Below, piece after piece: positions 1 to 9,189 of a stretch of 17,829 bases of DNA; position 1 is the stretch's first letter, and each line of letters begins with the position of its first letter. The notes under the pieces were generated by a model. The model made no database searches. It was not told the origin of the DNA and was given only the letters and a program-made list of their open reading frames with translations. The position numbers were made by a program, and so were the translations under genes. The stretch comes from Melioribacteraceae bacterium (lineage in GTDB: Bacteria; Bacteroidota; Ignavibacteria; Ignavibacteriales; Melioribacteraceae). The stretch lies in assembly GCA_026983755.1 (NCBI GenBank), contig JALSTL010000046.1, positions 1-17,829 of the forward strand, written 5' to 3'.

Positions 1-270
1 ATAATAAACATTTTTTTACTTTTAATGCCGGATTTCACATTAAACCCAAATTATGCATTAGAATAATTGCTTTTATTACAATAGCTAAGAGATATTCTGC
101 TTTTCTATTGCATAATTCGGGTTAAAAGAAAAATCATCAAAATTTCTCATAAAATAACAGTTGTTAGAAATATGTATTTTAGATATTCGATTGGAAGAAT
201 GTGTATTTTTACACACTAAAATATTTTCGGCTTGTAATTTTACAAAATGTGATTATTATAAATATGATTA
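1..270. other. Non-coding region downstream of the ACIII operon
   Basis: No plausible gene is seen here. The stretch is very AT-rich. It contains a long imperfect inverted repeat (43-123, listed separately) and two small perfect hairpins: TGTGTA/TACACA at 200-215 with a 4-base loop, and TTGTAA/TTACAA at 232-245 with a 2-base loop. Either small hairpin lies where the transcript of the last operon gene would end, but neither is followed by a T-run on the minus strand. I therefore do not call a rho-independent terminator. Confidence 0.6.
43..123. repeat. Imperfect 21-bp inverted repeat, possible MITE or transposon remnant
   Basis: The left arm (43-63) begins AACCCAAATTATGCA. The reverse complement of the right arm (103-123) begins AACCCGAATTATGCA. 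The two 21-base arms differ at only two positions and enclose a 39-base spacer. TTAA occurs at both outer edges (40-43 and 122-125), overlapping the last two bases of each arm; in such AT-rich DNA this may be chance. No T-run follows on either strand, so a simple terminator is unlikely. There is no transposase. A miniature inverted-repeat element, a protein-binding site or a structured transcript end are all possible. Confidence 0.6.
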
Positions 271-1236
271 TTAAGAAAAAAGCTCAACTCTATGCTTTTG
301 CAACATTTCTTTTTTAGAAGCAACTTCCGACGAAATGTTAGTACTATAAACTAAAAAGGAAATCAAAAGCACAAATAGAAAAACAATTGATGTTGTTTTT
401 GCTTTGCTATTTTTATAACTATAATAAAACTGAATTGCGGTTAATAACATTAAAAGAAGAACCAAAGCGGAAATACCGAAATATAAAAAGGACAAACTAT
501 TAACGGGAGTTGACAAAACAATTAATACAAATAACAAAGGATGTAAAAAAGAAAAAATCAATCCGCTGTATGTTGAAAAATATCTGGCATAGGATTTATA
601 GATACCTTCATTTGTTCTATTCAATACGGCAATAATAACACCCGAAGTTAAACCGAACGATAAACTGACAAACAAGAAAAAATATAATATTGCACTTGGC
701 GAAAACAATATTGCGAAAAATCCTTCCTTGTTACCTAATATGGATGCTTGTAAATAAGCAACAAGTATAAAGGAAGAAACCGATATTAATCCTATACCTA
801 ACCAAGCCAACGTAGGTAAAAACGTATTTGTAATTTCATTAACGTTTTCAGTTTTGTATAAATTCTTATAAATAAGAATTGAGCACAAACCAAGCAAAAA
901 TAAAATAAAGGCAATTAACATGGCACTTGGTGCAGAGGGAATTTTTTCTGCATATAATTGAGTAAAGAAAAATACCGAACCAAGCATTGGTAAAAATCCT
1001 AATAAAAATCTAAACCACATTTTTGTAACCAACCCGGAAACAAACTTAGAGAAAGCGAAAATGGTATTATCATTATTAGTTTTTGCTTTGGAGAAATGAA
1101 CTAATGAAAAAATTGTGGATCCTAGCAACAATGCTAAAAATACAAATGCAAAAGTCAATGAAATAAATAATCCGAACTTTAACACTAATAAATCGGAAGT
1201 TGAGTTAATGGAATATAAATTTTTTAAAATATTCAA
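271..1236 (-). CDS. Unidentified membrane protein, about eight helices, at the end of the ACIII operon
   Basis: I do not recognise the family of this 321-residue protein. Hydrophobic segments lie near residues 17-47, 74-96, 103-124, 139-165, 177-205, 224-242, 246-272 and 282-301, so it is almost entirely embedded in the membrane. It has no CxxCH heme motif and no cysteine cluster. Only three histidines are present; His47 and His232 fall in or at the edge of hydrophobic segments and could in principle bind heme b, which is pure speculation. The start must be TTG or a rarer codon: an in-frame TAG lies five codons upstream and the first internal ATG is near residue 73. AGGA lies 10 bases before the TTG. 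It follows the monoheme cytochrome c by 34 bases, so a role as that cytochrome's membrane partner or an accessory ACIII subunit is inferred from position only. Confidence 0.75.
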   Translation of the reverse strand: MNILKNLYSINSTSDLLVLKFGLFISLTFAFVFLALLLGSTIFSLVHFSKAKTNNDNTIFAFSKFVSGLVTKMWFRFLLGFLPMLGSVFFFTQLYAEKIPSAPSAMLIAFILFLLGLCSILIYKNLYKTENVNEITNTFLPTLAWLGIGLISVSSFILVAYLQASILGNKEGFFAILFSPSAILYFFLFVSLSFGLTSGVIIAVLNRTNEGIYKSYARYFSTYSGLIFSFLHPLLFVLIVLSTPVNSLSFLYFGISALVLLLMLLTAIQFYYSYKNSKAKTTSIVFLFVLLISFLVYSTNISSEVASKKEMLQKHRVELFS

Positions 1237-1270
1237 TTTTATATTTTCCTAAATTTTTATAAATAATAAT

Positions 1271-2206
1271 CTATCCAACTATTTTTGTTAAAAGATTAAA
1301 AATCTTTTTCAACTTTTCAACAGATAAAGATGTAACGCTGGTTTTAAATCCGCTTTCCATAGGTGAATTAATAACTCTGTTTATAAATTTATTTACATCT
1401 TTTTCGGTAGAAAAATCTCTGGTAAATATCATTAACATTTTTGTTTTATCGGCAACGTAATTATTTAACAAATCCGTAACTTCTTGGTTTTGAGTGGAAT
1501 TTAATTTTGTTAAATAATTATTGATTTTATCTTTTGGAATGGAATTTTCTTCCAATATTTTTTTAGTGGCCATTTCAATTGTAATGTTACTCGGCGTATA
1601 TTCACCTTTAGACAAGTTATATTTTTTATCCAACTCGGTTATTTCTTTTTGAGTAACGGGTGGATACTTTGCCATAGTTCTTACATATTGAATAATTGCA
1701 ATTCTATCTGCAGCGGGAATATAATCATAAGCAGACATACCGGTACCTTTCACACCATCTTGCAGTGTTTTATAAATTTCCGAAAAATGGTTTCCGTTAG
1801 TCCAACCTTGTAATTTATGAAAATTTCTCGGAGGTGGTTTTAATGCAGCAGCAGCAGCGCCGTCACCTTTTCCTGTTGGTCCGTGACATGCCGTACAATT
1901 TTTTGCAAATAATTCTTTTCCCTTTTTAATAATTTCGCCGGAAGCATTTGAAATTGTGGATAAATCAACAGCAGCTTTCAGACTGCCTTTTTTAATTTTT
2001 ACATCCGGCAAAGTTCTGTTATACAGAGAATCTGTAAGAACAGGTGGAACTTGATTAAATGTTAAATAATCCAAATGTTTAACAAAATAAATTCCGACAA
2101 TTAAAAAAAGGATAAAGAAATATGGAAAGATTAAACCGAATAGTCTAACGGGCGATTTAATCAATTCTTTAAATTCTAATTCTGCTTCAATTTTTTTATT
2201 CTTCAT
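1271..2206 (-). CDS. Membrane-anchored monoheme cytochrome c with a long C-terminal extension
   Basis: An uncleaved anchor helix near residues 21-42 follows a charged N-terminus, so the rest should face the periplasm. A class I cytochrome c domain spans about 90-180: the heme motif is C104-T-A-C107-H108, and Met157 in GTGMSAY is the likely sixth ligand. The PPPRNFH segment after the heme motif is also seen in ACIII-type cytochromes. About 125 residues follow the heme domain and match nothing I know; they look helical and rich in Lys, Asn and Thr. The gene sits 14 bases after actF. The ActE domain is already present in the ActDE fusion, so this is an additional cytochrome. It may carry electrons from ACIII to a terminal oxidase encoded elsewhere. 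The ribosome site (GGAAAT) is weak. Confidence 0.85.
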   Translation of the reverse strand: MKNKKIEAELEFKELIKSPVRLFGLIFPYFFILFLIVGIYFVKHLDYLTFNQVPPVLTDSLYNRTLPDVKIKKGSLKAAVDLSTISNASGEIIKKGKELFAKNCTACHGPTGKGDGAAAAALKPPPRNFHKLQGWTNGNHFSEIYKTLQDGVKGTGMSAYDYIPAADRIAIIQYVRTMAKYPPVTQKEITELDKKYNLSKGEYTPSNITIEMATKKILEENSIPKDKINNYLTKLNSTQNQEVTDLLNNYVADKTKMLMIFTRDFSTEKDVNKFINRVINSPMESGFKTSVTSLSVEKLKKIFNLLTKIVG

Positions 2207-2220
2207 AAAATATTTCCGGA

Positions 2221-3411
2221 TTATAATCTAAAATCAATTCCTCTTTGAAGTTTCGGATCACCAACGGGGATTAAATTATTATTTTTAGCTTTAAGAACAA
2301 AAACCAAAAGTGCCAAACCAAAACCTAAAATCATAAATCCAAATTCTATCCAACCGAAAACCGCACCTTTGGGGCTATAAACAGGAAGTACTATCCAATA
2401 AAGATCTATATAATGAGCAATTAAAATCCAAATTGCCATAAATTTAAGTTTGGGAGCATTTGTTTTTGAACCTTGCGAAACCAATGCAAAAAACGGTATC
2501 ACAAAATGGACGAAAATAATTATTAGAGAAACGGCTACCCAACTGCCTTCCCATCTATGTATAAACCAAATTGTTTCTTCTGGAAGATTTGCATACCAGA
2601 TGAGCATATATTGACTAAAAGCAATGTAAGCCCAAAAATTCACAAAACCAAACATAAAAACACCAAAACTGTAATAATGATCGGGTACAAGACCTTTTAC
2701 CAAATTCCCTTTTTCATTTAGATAAACCAATAGAACTGTAATAAAAGCAATACCACCTAAAAATATCCCTGCAAAATAATAAACACCGAACATTGTGGAA
2801 AACCAATGTGCTTCCAAACTCATCATCCAATCAATAGCTGAAAAAGTTAACGTAACGGCAAAAACCGGAATAAATATTGCAGAAAGCTTGGTATTAACTT
2901 TTGTTAATTTTACATCTCCGGTTGAATCTTGTTTTTTTGAATTATTTGTAATAAAATAATAAAAAAGAATCCATATCGAAAAAAATGCAACAACTCTAAT
3001 GGTAAAGAATTTAAGGTTCAGATAAGCTTCCTTACCTTTTAATACCGGGTCGTTTACAACTGCCTCATGATGCATCCAATGGTACAACTCATGTAAATTA
3101 AAAAATATCGGAATAGAAACAATAGGAACTATCAATAAAATTGCAGCTAAAAATTCGGCAATTCTTCTAAATGGTGTGCTCCAAACCGCACCGCCCAAAT
3201 ATTCAATAGCAACCAAAAACAAAGAGCCTAATCCGATGCTAATTAAAAACATCAGCAGAACTACATTATTGTAAGCACTTCTTGTGTGGTCTGTTAAATA
3301 AGCTAAAACGACCAAAATAAGTCCTATTGCAGTAAGACCGTAAGCAAGTTTTGTAAGTAACGGCGGTAAATCTTTTTTAACATAATCCGCCTTATTAAAA
3401 GTTGAACTCAT
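2221..3411 (-). CDS. actF: ACIII subunit ActF (NrfD-like quinol:cytochrome c oxidoreductase membrane subunit)
   Basis: This integral membrane subunit of Alternative Complex III has ten predicted helices and belongs to the NrfD/PsrC-like superfamily. It pairs with ActC in the inner membrane. Hallmark segments are visible: AIDWMMSLEAHWFSTMFGVY at about 192-211, FSQYMLIWYANLPEE at about 265-279 and HYIDLYWIVLP at about 333-343. Conserved acidic and histidine residues in these helices are thought to take part in proton movement in the family. The length of 396 residues suits the family. The ATG overlaps the stop of actDE in an ATGA junction, and AAGGAG lies 11 bases upstream, so translational coupling is likely. 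The cytoplasmic C-terminus ends GDPKLQRGIDFRL. Confidence 0.93.
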   Translation of the reverse strand: MSSTFNKADYVKKDLPPLLTKLAYGLTAIGLILVVLAYLTDHTRSAYNNVVLLMFLISIGLGSLFLVAIEYLGGAVWSTPFRRIAEFLAAILLIVPIVSIPIFFNLHELYHWMHHEAVVNDPVLKGKEAYLNLKFFTIRVVAFFSIWILFYYFITNNSKKQDSTGDVKLTKVNTKLSAIFIPVFAVTLTFSAIDWMMSLEAHWFSTMFGVYYFAGIFLGGIAFITVLLVYLNEKGNLVKGLVPDHYYSFGVFMFGFVNFWAYIAFSQYMLIWYANLPEETIWFIHRWEGSWVAVSLIIIFVHFVIPFFALVSQGSKTNAPKLKFMAIWILIAHYIDLYWIVLPVYSPKGAVFGWIEFGFMILGFGLALLVFVLKAKNNNLIPVGDPKLQRGIDFRL

Positions 3412-4547
3412 AATAAATCAGACTCCTTAGCATTAAAAGATCTTTGAAGAACACGAATATAGTTGATAACAGCCCATCTTTCTTTTTCGGATAATTGACG
3501 AGAGTAAGAAGGCATTACATTCTGACCTTCCATTATTACATGATAAATTCTTCCATCACTCCAGTTTCTTACTTTGTTAGAATGTAAAGTAGGAGGTTCG
3601 GGAAAGTTTCCTCTTAATCTACTTTTACCATCAGCTAAATAACCGTGACAAGGACTGCAGTAGATATTAAATTTTGTTTTACCAAGTTTTAAGTTTTCCT
3701 CGGTAGGTAATAAAGGATTAACAAGAAACTCGGCCGCTTTTTCAGGTTGATTTTTAAAGTTATATGGTAAATTTCCTCTTGCCACCGTACCTTTTACTGG
3801 GGGTAACATATCGGAATTATTTTTAAATAATTTTGATGTATGTTGCGGAATAAATTTATTTTGTTCGGACATCCAAGAAAACGGCGGTATATATAAAAGT
3901 TTATTCATAGTACCGTAAACTAACAATGATGTTAAAATTCCGGCAAATGCTAAAAACCCTAAAAATTTCTTATCAAACATTTTAGGTTTGAAATTAATTT
4001 TTTCTTCTTCATAGTATATAGGAATAATTTTTTCTGCACCCAGTTGATGAAACAAAGCGTCTATTTCGTTTTGATTAAAATTAGGGTCTTCGGCTTCAAT
4101 AAAAATACCGTATTTATCTGAAGAAACATTTTTCATATATTCCGTATCATGAATAGGATGACTATTATTTGGTAATTTTAAAAATAAAGTTAAAAGAGCC
4201 GTAACGGTAGCAATAGCGGCAAATAAAACCGAAAGTTCAAACATTATTGGTCCGAAAGCAGGTAATCCGAAATATGGTTTGCCGCCAATTACAACAGGGT
4301 AATCTATTGCCATCATCCAACCCATCATTGTTACAGCCGTTAAAGTACCGCTTAAACCGAAAACCAGAGTAACCCAACCGATTTTCGATTTTGTTAGTTT
4401 CATAGCATGATCCATACCATGTAATGGATAAGGTGTATTTACATCATACTTTTTATAACCTTTTTCGGCAATTGTTTTTGCTGCGTGAATGATTTTATCC
4501 GGTGTATTAAACAATGCCGAATATGCATAAAGAATTTTTTCGTTCAT
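3408..4547 (-). CDS. actDE: ActD-ActE fusion: ACIII membrane subunit (DUF3341) joined to a monoheme cytochrome c
   Basis: Residues 1-180 are ActD (DUF3341): a cytoplasmic N-terminus, two helices near 58-80 and 100-124 with the GKPYFGLPAFGP loop between them, then a soluble part. A third helix (about 195-213) after a Lys-rich stretch leads into an ActE-like region. This includes LPPVKGTVARGNLPY near 248-262 and a cytochrome c domain from about 280 to 370. The heme motif is C297-S-P-C300-H301 and Met345 in NVMPSY is the likely axial ligand. In Rhodothermus marinus ActD and ActE are separate genes, and ActE is normally exported by its own signal and lipid anchor. Here the third helix would carry the heme domain to the periplasm. 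The gene starts 2 bases after the actC stop, with GGAG 10 bases upstream. No frameshift is visible at the junction, so it appears to be a genuine fusion. Confidence 0.92.
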   Translation of the reverse strand: MNEKILYAYSALFNTPDKIIHAAKTIAEKGYKKYDVNTPYPLHGMDHAMKLTKSKIGWVTLVFGLSGTLTAVTMMGWMMAIDYPVVIGGKPYFGLPAFGPIMFELSVLFAAIATVTALLTLFLKLPNNSHPIHDTEYMKNVSSDKYGIFIEAEDPNFNQNEIDALFHQLGAEKIIPIYYEEEKINFKPKMFDKKFLGFLAFAGILTSLLVYGTMNKLLYIPPFSWMSEQNKFIPQHTSKLFKNNSDMLPPVKGTVARGNLPYNFKNQPEKAAEFLVNPLLPTEENLKLGKTKFNIYCSPCHGYLADGKSRLRGNFPEPPTLHSNKVRNWSDGRIYHVIMEGQNVMPSYSRQLSEKERWAVINYIRVLQRSFNAKESDLL

Positions 4548-4549
4548 AC

Positions 4550-5920
4550 TTAGTGTTCTCCGTGAGACGGTTGAGAACCATCAACTACGCCTTTAACTTC
4601 AGAAATTGATATTACTGGTAACGATTTAGTGAATAATAAAACCAATGTAAAAAACAATCCGAAACTTCCCATTAGTAAAGCACCGTCAACAATTGTAGGT
4701 TTGAAATATGCCCAACTTGATGGTAAATAATCTCTGGATAACGATGTAACGGTTATAACAAATCTTTCGAACCACATACCTACATTTACAAAAACTGCAA
4801 TAATAAACATTATGGGTATTGTTCTTCTAATTTTTTTGAACCAGAACAATTGCGGGAAAAAAACATTGCAAGAAAACATAATCCAATAAGCCCAAGCATA
4901 ATCGCCAAAGGCTCTATTAACAAAAGTAAATAATTCCGTTGGAACGCCGCTATACCATGCAATAAAAAATTCCATTGTATAAGCATAACCCACCATTGAA
5001 CCTGTTAATAAAATAATTTTGTTCATTTTCTCAAGTGTATCCAGCGTAATTATATGTTCGTAATTAAAAATCTTTCTTACAAATATTAATACGTTTTGTA
5101 CCATTGCAAAACCCGAAAAAACCGCACCGGCAACAAAATAAGGAGGAAATATTGTTGAATGCCAACCGGGTAACTGAGCAACAGCAAAGTCGAAACTAAC
5201 AACCGTATGAACGGAAAGTACTAACGGAGTTGCTAAACCGGCCAGTATTAAATAAACCATTTCATAATGTCGCCAGTGCCTGTTTGAATGTCTCCATCCC
5301 AAACTTGCCACGGAATAAATACTTTTTTTAATTTTACTTTTTGCTCTGTCACGTAAAGTTGCAAAATCCGGTATTAGACCTACATACCAAAACATAAATG
5401 AGACCGTAAAGTAAGTTGACACTGCAAAAACATCCCAGAGCAACGGTGAGAAGAAATTAACCCACAAAGAATGTTGGCTGGGATAAGGTAATAAATAAAC
5501 AATAGCCACCCAAGGTCGCCCGGTATGTATAATTGGAAATATCATTGCGGTTATTACGGCAAATATCGTCATACCTTCGGCAAACCTTGCAATACCTGTT
5601 CTCCATTTTTGCCTGAATAAAAATAGAATTGCTGAAATAAGTGTTCCGGCATGTCCAATACCAATCCAAAATACGAAGTTGACAATAGGCCAAGCCCAAC
5701 CTACTGGATTATTATTTCCCCAAAGTCCAATACCATAATAAAAAGAATACATTAAAGCTACAGCACCAATGGTTAACATTGTTAAAGTTACACCAAGTGC
5801 TATGTAATACTTTTTATCCGGTTTGGCATCTAAAGGTTTTGATATTATTTCATCTAACGATCTTAGAGAAGGTTTTCCTTCAACTACAGAAAGTTCTTGA
5901 GCATATTCGTTATTACTCAC
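4550..5920 (-). CDS. actC: ACIII subunit ActC (NrfD-like, menaquinol-oxidising membrane subunit)
   Basis: ActC is a core membrane subunit of Alternative Complex III, of the NrfD/PsrC type with about ten helices. It lies beside the iron-sulfur domain of ActB and is thought to form the quinol-binding site on the periplasmic side. Family signatures are clear: [19 protein letters not shown] at 86-104, [10 protein letters not shown] at 128-137, [11 protein letters not shown] at 161-171, [12 protein letters not shown] at 235-246 and [16 protein letters not shown] at 252-267. The length of 456 residues is typical. The start is GTG, sharing one base with the actB stop (TAGTG). A strong GGAGG seven bases upstream, inside the last codons of actB, fixes this choice and implies coupling. 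The N-terminal 37 residues are cytoplasmic and the C-terminus ends in a short His-containing tail. Confidence 0.94.
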   Translation of the reverse strand: MSNNEYAQELSVVEGKPSLRSLDEIISKPLDAKPDKKYYIALGVTLTMLTIGAVALMYSFYYGIGLWGNNNPVGWAWPIVNFVFWIGIGHAGTLISAILFLFRQKWRTGIARFAEGMTIFAVITAMIFPIIHTGRPWVAIVYLLPYPSQHSLWVNFFSPLLWDVFAVSTYFTVSFMFWYVGLIPDFATLRDRAKSKIKKSIYSVASLGWRHSNRHWRHYEMVYLILAGLATPLVLSVHTVVSFDFAVAQLPGWHSTIFPPYFVAGAVFSGFAMVQNVLIFVRKIFNYEHIITLDTLEKMNKIILLTGSMVGYAYTMEFFIAWYSGVPTELFTFVNRAFGDYAWAYWIMFSCNVFFPQLFWFKKIRRTIPIMFIIAVFVNVGMWFERFVITVTSLSRDYLPSSWAYFKPTIVDGALLMGSFGLFFTLVLLFTKSLPVISISEVKGVVDGSQPSHGEH

Positions 5921-8900
5921 TATACATCCTCCGAATGAGTATTTCTAATTTTTGCTAAATATGTAACATTTGGAATAATACCTAAGTCTTCCATAACGTA
6001 ATAACTTAAATTATGTTCACGATGTTTGCTAACAACAGCTTCGGGATTATTTGAATTACCGAATTCAATTGCATTTGCCGGACATGCGGTTTGGCAACTT
6101 GTAGTAACACCGCTACCGTCAAATTTTTCTCCTTTTCTAATTGCATCTTCTCGTGCTTCCATAATATGCTGAATACAAAATGTACATTTTTCTATTACAC
6201 CTCTTGAACGTACCGTTACTTCGGGATTATTCACCAAATAAGTTAAATCATTTTGGTAATATTCATCTTTAAAATGATCTCTGAAATCAAAGAAATTAAA
6301 ACGTCTAACTTTATATGGACAGTTGTTTGCACAATATCGGGTTCCTACACATCTGTTGTAAACCATTTGGTTTAATCCGTCGGGACTGTGATTTGTAGCG
6401 TTAACAGGGCAAACATTTTCGCATGGAGCGTTATCACAATGATTACACAACATAGGTTGAGTGCTCACAATGGGTTCTTCAGGTGTTCCGCTATAGTATC
6501 TATCGATTCTTAACCATTGCATTTCTCTGCCAACTTCCACTTGATCTTTACCCACTACAGGTATGTTATTTTCCACATTACAAGAAGTTATACATTCCGA
6601 ACATCCAAGGCATTTATTCAAATCGATTGACATTGCCCATTTAACATCTTTGTATTCATAGTTATTTGTAATACTATAAACTTCGTGTTTTTCCTTTTTC
6701 AAAAAATCGGGATCTTTTTCATATTCTTCCAAAGTTCCTTCTTGAATAATTCCTCTTTGCAAATGAATATCTTTAACAAATTTTTCATTTAGTGAATGAT
6801 GTTCTTGAGTGGATACCAATTTATATGTAGTTCCGGTTTTCTTTACACTTGCATTTTCATAAACAAATTGATTTTTTTTGTTACCGTCCAAAAGAACATT
6901 TGCATCTACTCCAACATCTTCTGCTATCGTTCCGGAATTTTTTCTACCGTAACCAAGTTCAATAACAATGGTATCTTCCGCCATTCCGGGTTGCAAAAGT
7001 GCGGCAATGGAAAGTTTTTTATCCCCGGTTGATATTTCTATTACATCATTATCTTTTATATTTAATCGTTCGGCTGTTTTGGGTGCAATAGCCGCATAGT
7101 TATCCCATGTAACTTTCGAAACAGGATGTGGTAATTCTTGCAACCAACCGTTGTTTGCATATTGACCGTGTCCGATGAAATAATTATCGTGTAATAAAAC
7201 TGTAAATCCGTTTGTATTTTTTTTAGTTAATACAAAATCCACTTTATTTATTGAAGGATGAATAGCATTTTTATATCCGTATTTTGTTAAACCATCGTGC
7301 AAAGATGAAAACCAAAACGTGTTGAAATCAGCTGCGTAGCTTCCTTTCGAATATACATTTTCTTTGATATTATTTCGTAAATATTCATGATATGAATCTT
7401 TATTAACTTTACCATTGTTTAACCAACTTAAAAGTATTGTTTCTTTTTGCCTTGTATTAAATAATTCCGATATTACGGGTTGTTGTAAATTTAAGATACC
7501 GTTGCGAACCAAATGATCGCCCCAAGATTCCAAATTATCGTTTAGCGGGAGTACAAAATTACTTTGTTTGGTTGTTTCATTATTACTCTCGGATAATGTA
7601 ATAACTGTTTCTACGTTTTTTAATGCTTCGGAATATCTCAAATTATCTGCTAATTCGTAAACAGGATTTGAATCGAAATGTATAACAGCACCTACATTCC
7701 CGGAATTCATATTTTTTATCAAACCGTTTATTTCATTAAGAGGACTCAACTTATCTATATTAACAAATGCTTTAGAATAATCGTATAATTTGGAATTGCC
7801 AAGTACTTCATTCAATAAATTCACAGCCAAATGTGTTTCCATCGGTAAAATATTTCCGGCATAAATTATTGAATGCCCCCTGTTATTTATCAGATCTTGA
7901 AGAAGCATATTTAGCTTTTTCTTATCCAAGCCGTTGTTTTCGGCAAATTTTGAAAGACTGTTTTTTCTTACCTCTGCCAATGAAGTTTCGGTAAATCTCG
8001 TTTCGGTAATTATTCCTTTATTTAGTAATTCATTAAGCAAACTTAAAATAAAATTGTGTTGGTTTTGCGGTTTTACTCTTAAACGGAAATCTGCATTCAT
8101 TCCAGTTAATGTCATACCGGCTTCCAAAACGTATAAACGACTAATTTTTTTTCCGTTTACAATATTTCTGCTTTGCGAATAAAGCATTACATTTTCGATA
8201 TTATTGCCTTCTTTTCCAAGAAAATCGGATTCTAAAGAAACAATTACCTTTGCTTTATTCCATTTAATGGAAGGTAAAATATTTGAATTAAATGATTTTT
8301 CCCAAGCAAGTCTTCTGTTCTCGTTATTAAAAAGTTGAATAGTATATTTTTTTACCGAATTGAATTTTTGCGAAAACTCATTAATTAACTTTTTAGTAGT
8401 AGGTGAAGTTAATGGATTTGTAATTAAAGCAATTTCTTTACCGTTATTTGAAAGCTGGGAAAATTTATTAATGATTTGAGAATCTAATTCCGACCAAGTA
8501 ATTTTTTTTCCGTTAAAAGTAGGTTCTTTCAATCTTTCGGGATCGTATAAATTTAATATACTTGCTTGAGCACGGGATGAAACCTTTCCATTGCCGATAG
8601 GGTCCTCATCATTACCTTCAATTTTAATAGGTCTTCCTTCCCGCGTTTTTACAAGTATTCCATAGGCTTCTCCGTTCTCCGCAAATGTAGAAGCATAGTA
8701 GTTCGGTTTACCCGGTAGCATTCCTTCCGGTCTGTTTACATAAGGAACTATTTCTCCTTTATCTCTGTAATTTGTACAAGCAGTTGTAGCATAAGCTGTA
8801 GAAGCGGCTAGTATTGCCAAAAATTTTCTTCTTGAAAAAGCGTTTAAGTTATCGGTATTAAATTCGTCTTTAACGCCTTCCTTAAATTCATTTAATTTTT

Positions 8901-8973
8901 CTTTTAACAATTCCGGATCGTTTTGATAATCCCTTAAACTTTTCCAGATATTTTTCCCATTAAATTCGGACAT
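5920..8973 (-). CDS. actB: ACIII subunit ActB (molybdopterin oxidoreductase-like domain fused to iron-sulfur domain)
   Basis: ActB is the large periplasmic electron-transfer subunit of Alternative Complex III. A Tat signal is present: S47-R-R-K-F-L52, a hydrophobic stretch, then TTAC with Cys66 placed like a lipoprotein cysteine. Residues about 75-700 resemble the molybdopterin oxidoreductase fold, which in characterised ActB proteins holds no molybdenum. Residues about 775-985 form the ferredoxin-like domain. Its cysteines fall into four groups: 788/791/794/798, 843/846/851/855, 875/881/885 and 930/933/960/964. The total of fifteen fits three [4Fe-4S] clusters and one [3Fe-4S] cluster, as known for ActB. 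The segment [20 protein letters not shown] (873-892) is highly characteristic. The 1017 residues match the usual length. The small Tat protein precedes it by three bases, and actC overlaps its stop codon. Confidence 0.95.
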   Translation of the reverse strand: MSEFNGKNIWKSLRDYQNDPELLKEKLNEFKEGVKDEFNTDNLNAFSRRKFLAILAASTAYATTACTNYRDKGEIVPYVNRPEGMLPGKPNYYASTFAENGEAYGILVKTREGRPIKIEGNDEDPIGNGKVSSRAQASILNLYDPERLKEPTFNGKKITWSELDSQIINKFSQLSNNGKEIALITNPLTSPTTKKLINEFSQKFNSVKKYTIQLFNNENRRLAWEKSFNSNILPSIKWNKAKVIVSLESDFLGKEGNNIENVMLYSQSRNIVNGKKISRLYVLEAGMTLTGMNADFRLRVKPQNQHNFILSLLNELLNKGIITETRFTETSLAEVRKNSLSKFAENNGLDKKKLNMLLQDLINNRGHSIIYAGNILPMETHLAVNLLNEVLGNSKLYDYSKAFVNIDKLSPLNEINGLIKNMNSGNVGAVIHFDSNPVYELADNLRYSEALKNVETVITLSESNNETTKQSNFVLPLNDNLESWGDHLVRNGILNLQQPVISELFNTRQKETILLSWLNNGKVNKDSYHEYLRNNIKENVYSKGSYAADFNTFWFSSLHDGLTKYGYKNAIHPSINKVDFVLTKKNTNGFTVLLHDNYFIGHGQYANNGWLQELPHPVSKVTWDNYAAIAPKTAERLNIKDNDVIEISTGDKKLSIAALLQPGMAEDTIVIELGYGRKNSGTIAEDVGVDANVLLDGNKKNQFVYENASVKKTGTTYKLVSTQEHHSLNEKFVKDIHLQRGIIQEGTLEEYEKDPDFLKKEKHEVYSITNNYEYKDVKWAMSIDLNKCLGCSECITSCNVENNIPVVGKDQVEVGREMQWLRIDRYYSGTPEEPIVSTQPMLCNHCDNAPCENVCPVNATNHSPDGLNQMVYNRCVGTRYCANNCPYKVRRFNFFDFRDHFKDEYYQNDLTYLVNNPEVTVRSRGVIEKCTFCIQHIMEAREDAIRKGEKFDGSGVTTSCQTACPANAIEFGNSNNPEAVVSKHREHNLSYYVMEDLGIIPNVTYLAKIRNTHSEDV
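5928..5932 (-). promoter_or_regulatory. Ribosome binding site of actC
   Basis: GGAGG on the minus strand lies seven bases before the GTG start of actC and inside the last codons of actB. It is the best Shine-Dalgarno match in the operon and fixes a non-ATG start. Confidence 0.8.
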
Positions 8974-8976
8974 ATT

Positions 8977-9168
8977 CTAAAAACCTTTTTTATTTCTTTT
9001 TACGGAATCAGGATGAATTTTAACATAAATTTTTTTTGAATTTTTTGTTCTTGTTTTTGAAAATAGCTTAAACGGAAACGAAGAAAGAATAACAATTCCT
9101 AATGTACCCATTGAAATTTTATTAAAAAATTTTCTTCTATTAAAACTTTTTTTCTTCATCATATTCAT
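8977..9168 (-). CDS. Small Tat-signal protein between actA and actB, function unknown
   Basis: This short protein has a basic start, a twin-arginine-like motif (NRRKFFNKISMG), a hydrophobic stretch (LGIVILSSFPF), then a basic tail containing VKIHPDSVKRNKKG. It could be a tiny Tat-exported or membrane-anchored protein. I place the start at an ATG with GGAG about 11 bases upstream (GGAGTT followed by nine bases), giving 63 residues. A GTG at 9187-9189, directly after the actA stop, would give 70 residues but has a more distant ribosome site. It has no cofactor motif and no cysteine. Its place between the two periplasmic electron-transfer subunits suggests an accessory or assembly role for ACIII (inference). 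Classical descriptions of the complex (ActA to ActF) do not include it. Confidence 0.7.
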   Translation of the reverse strand: MNMMKKKSFNRRKFFNKISMGTLGIVILSSFPFKLFSKTRTKNSKKIYVKIHPDSVKRNKKGF

Positions 9169-9189
9169 TTTATTTTGAACTCCATTCAC

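Noticed and set aside
43..123. Integron attC site as an explanation for the inverted repeat
   Set aside because: The outer ends do not carry the RYYYAAC and GTTRRRY core sites, and no integrase or cassette is present.
5457..5699. Open frame of 80 codons overlapping actC on the minus strand
   Set aside because: It lies wholly inside actC in another frame; actC has clear family motifs throughout, so this is a shadow.
8977..9189. A truncated or frameshifted larger Tat protein
   Set aside because: The frame is compact between actA and actB, and no further homologous sequence is left in the neighbouring frames; a small intact gene is the simpler reading.
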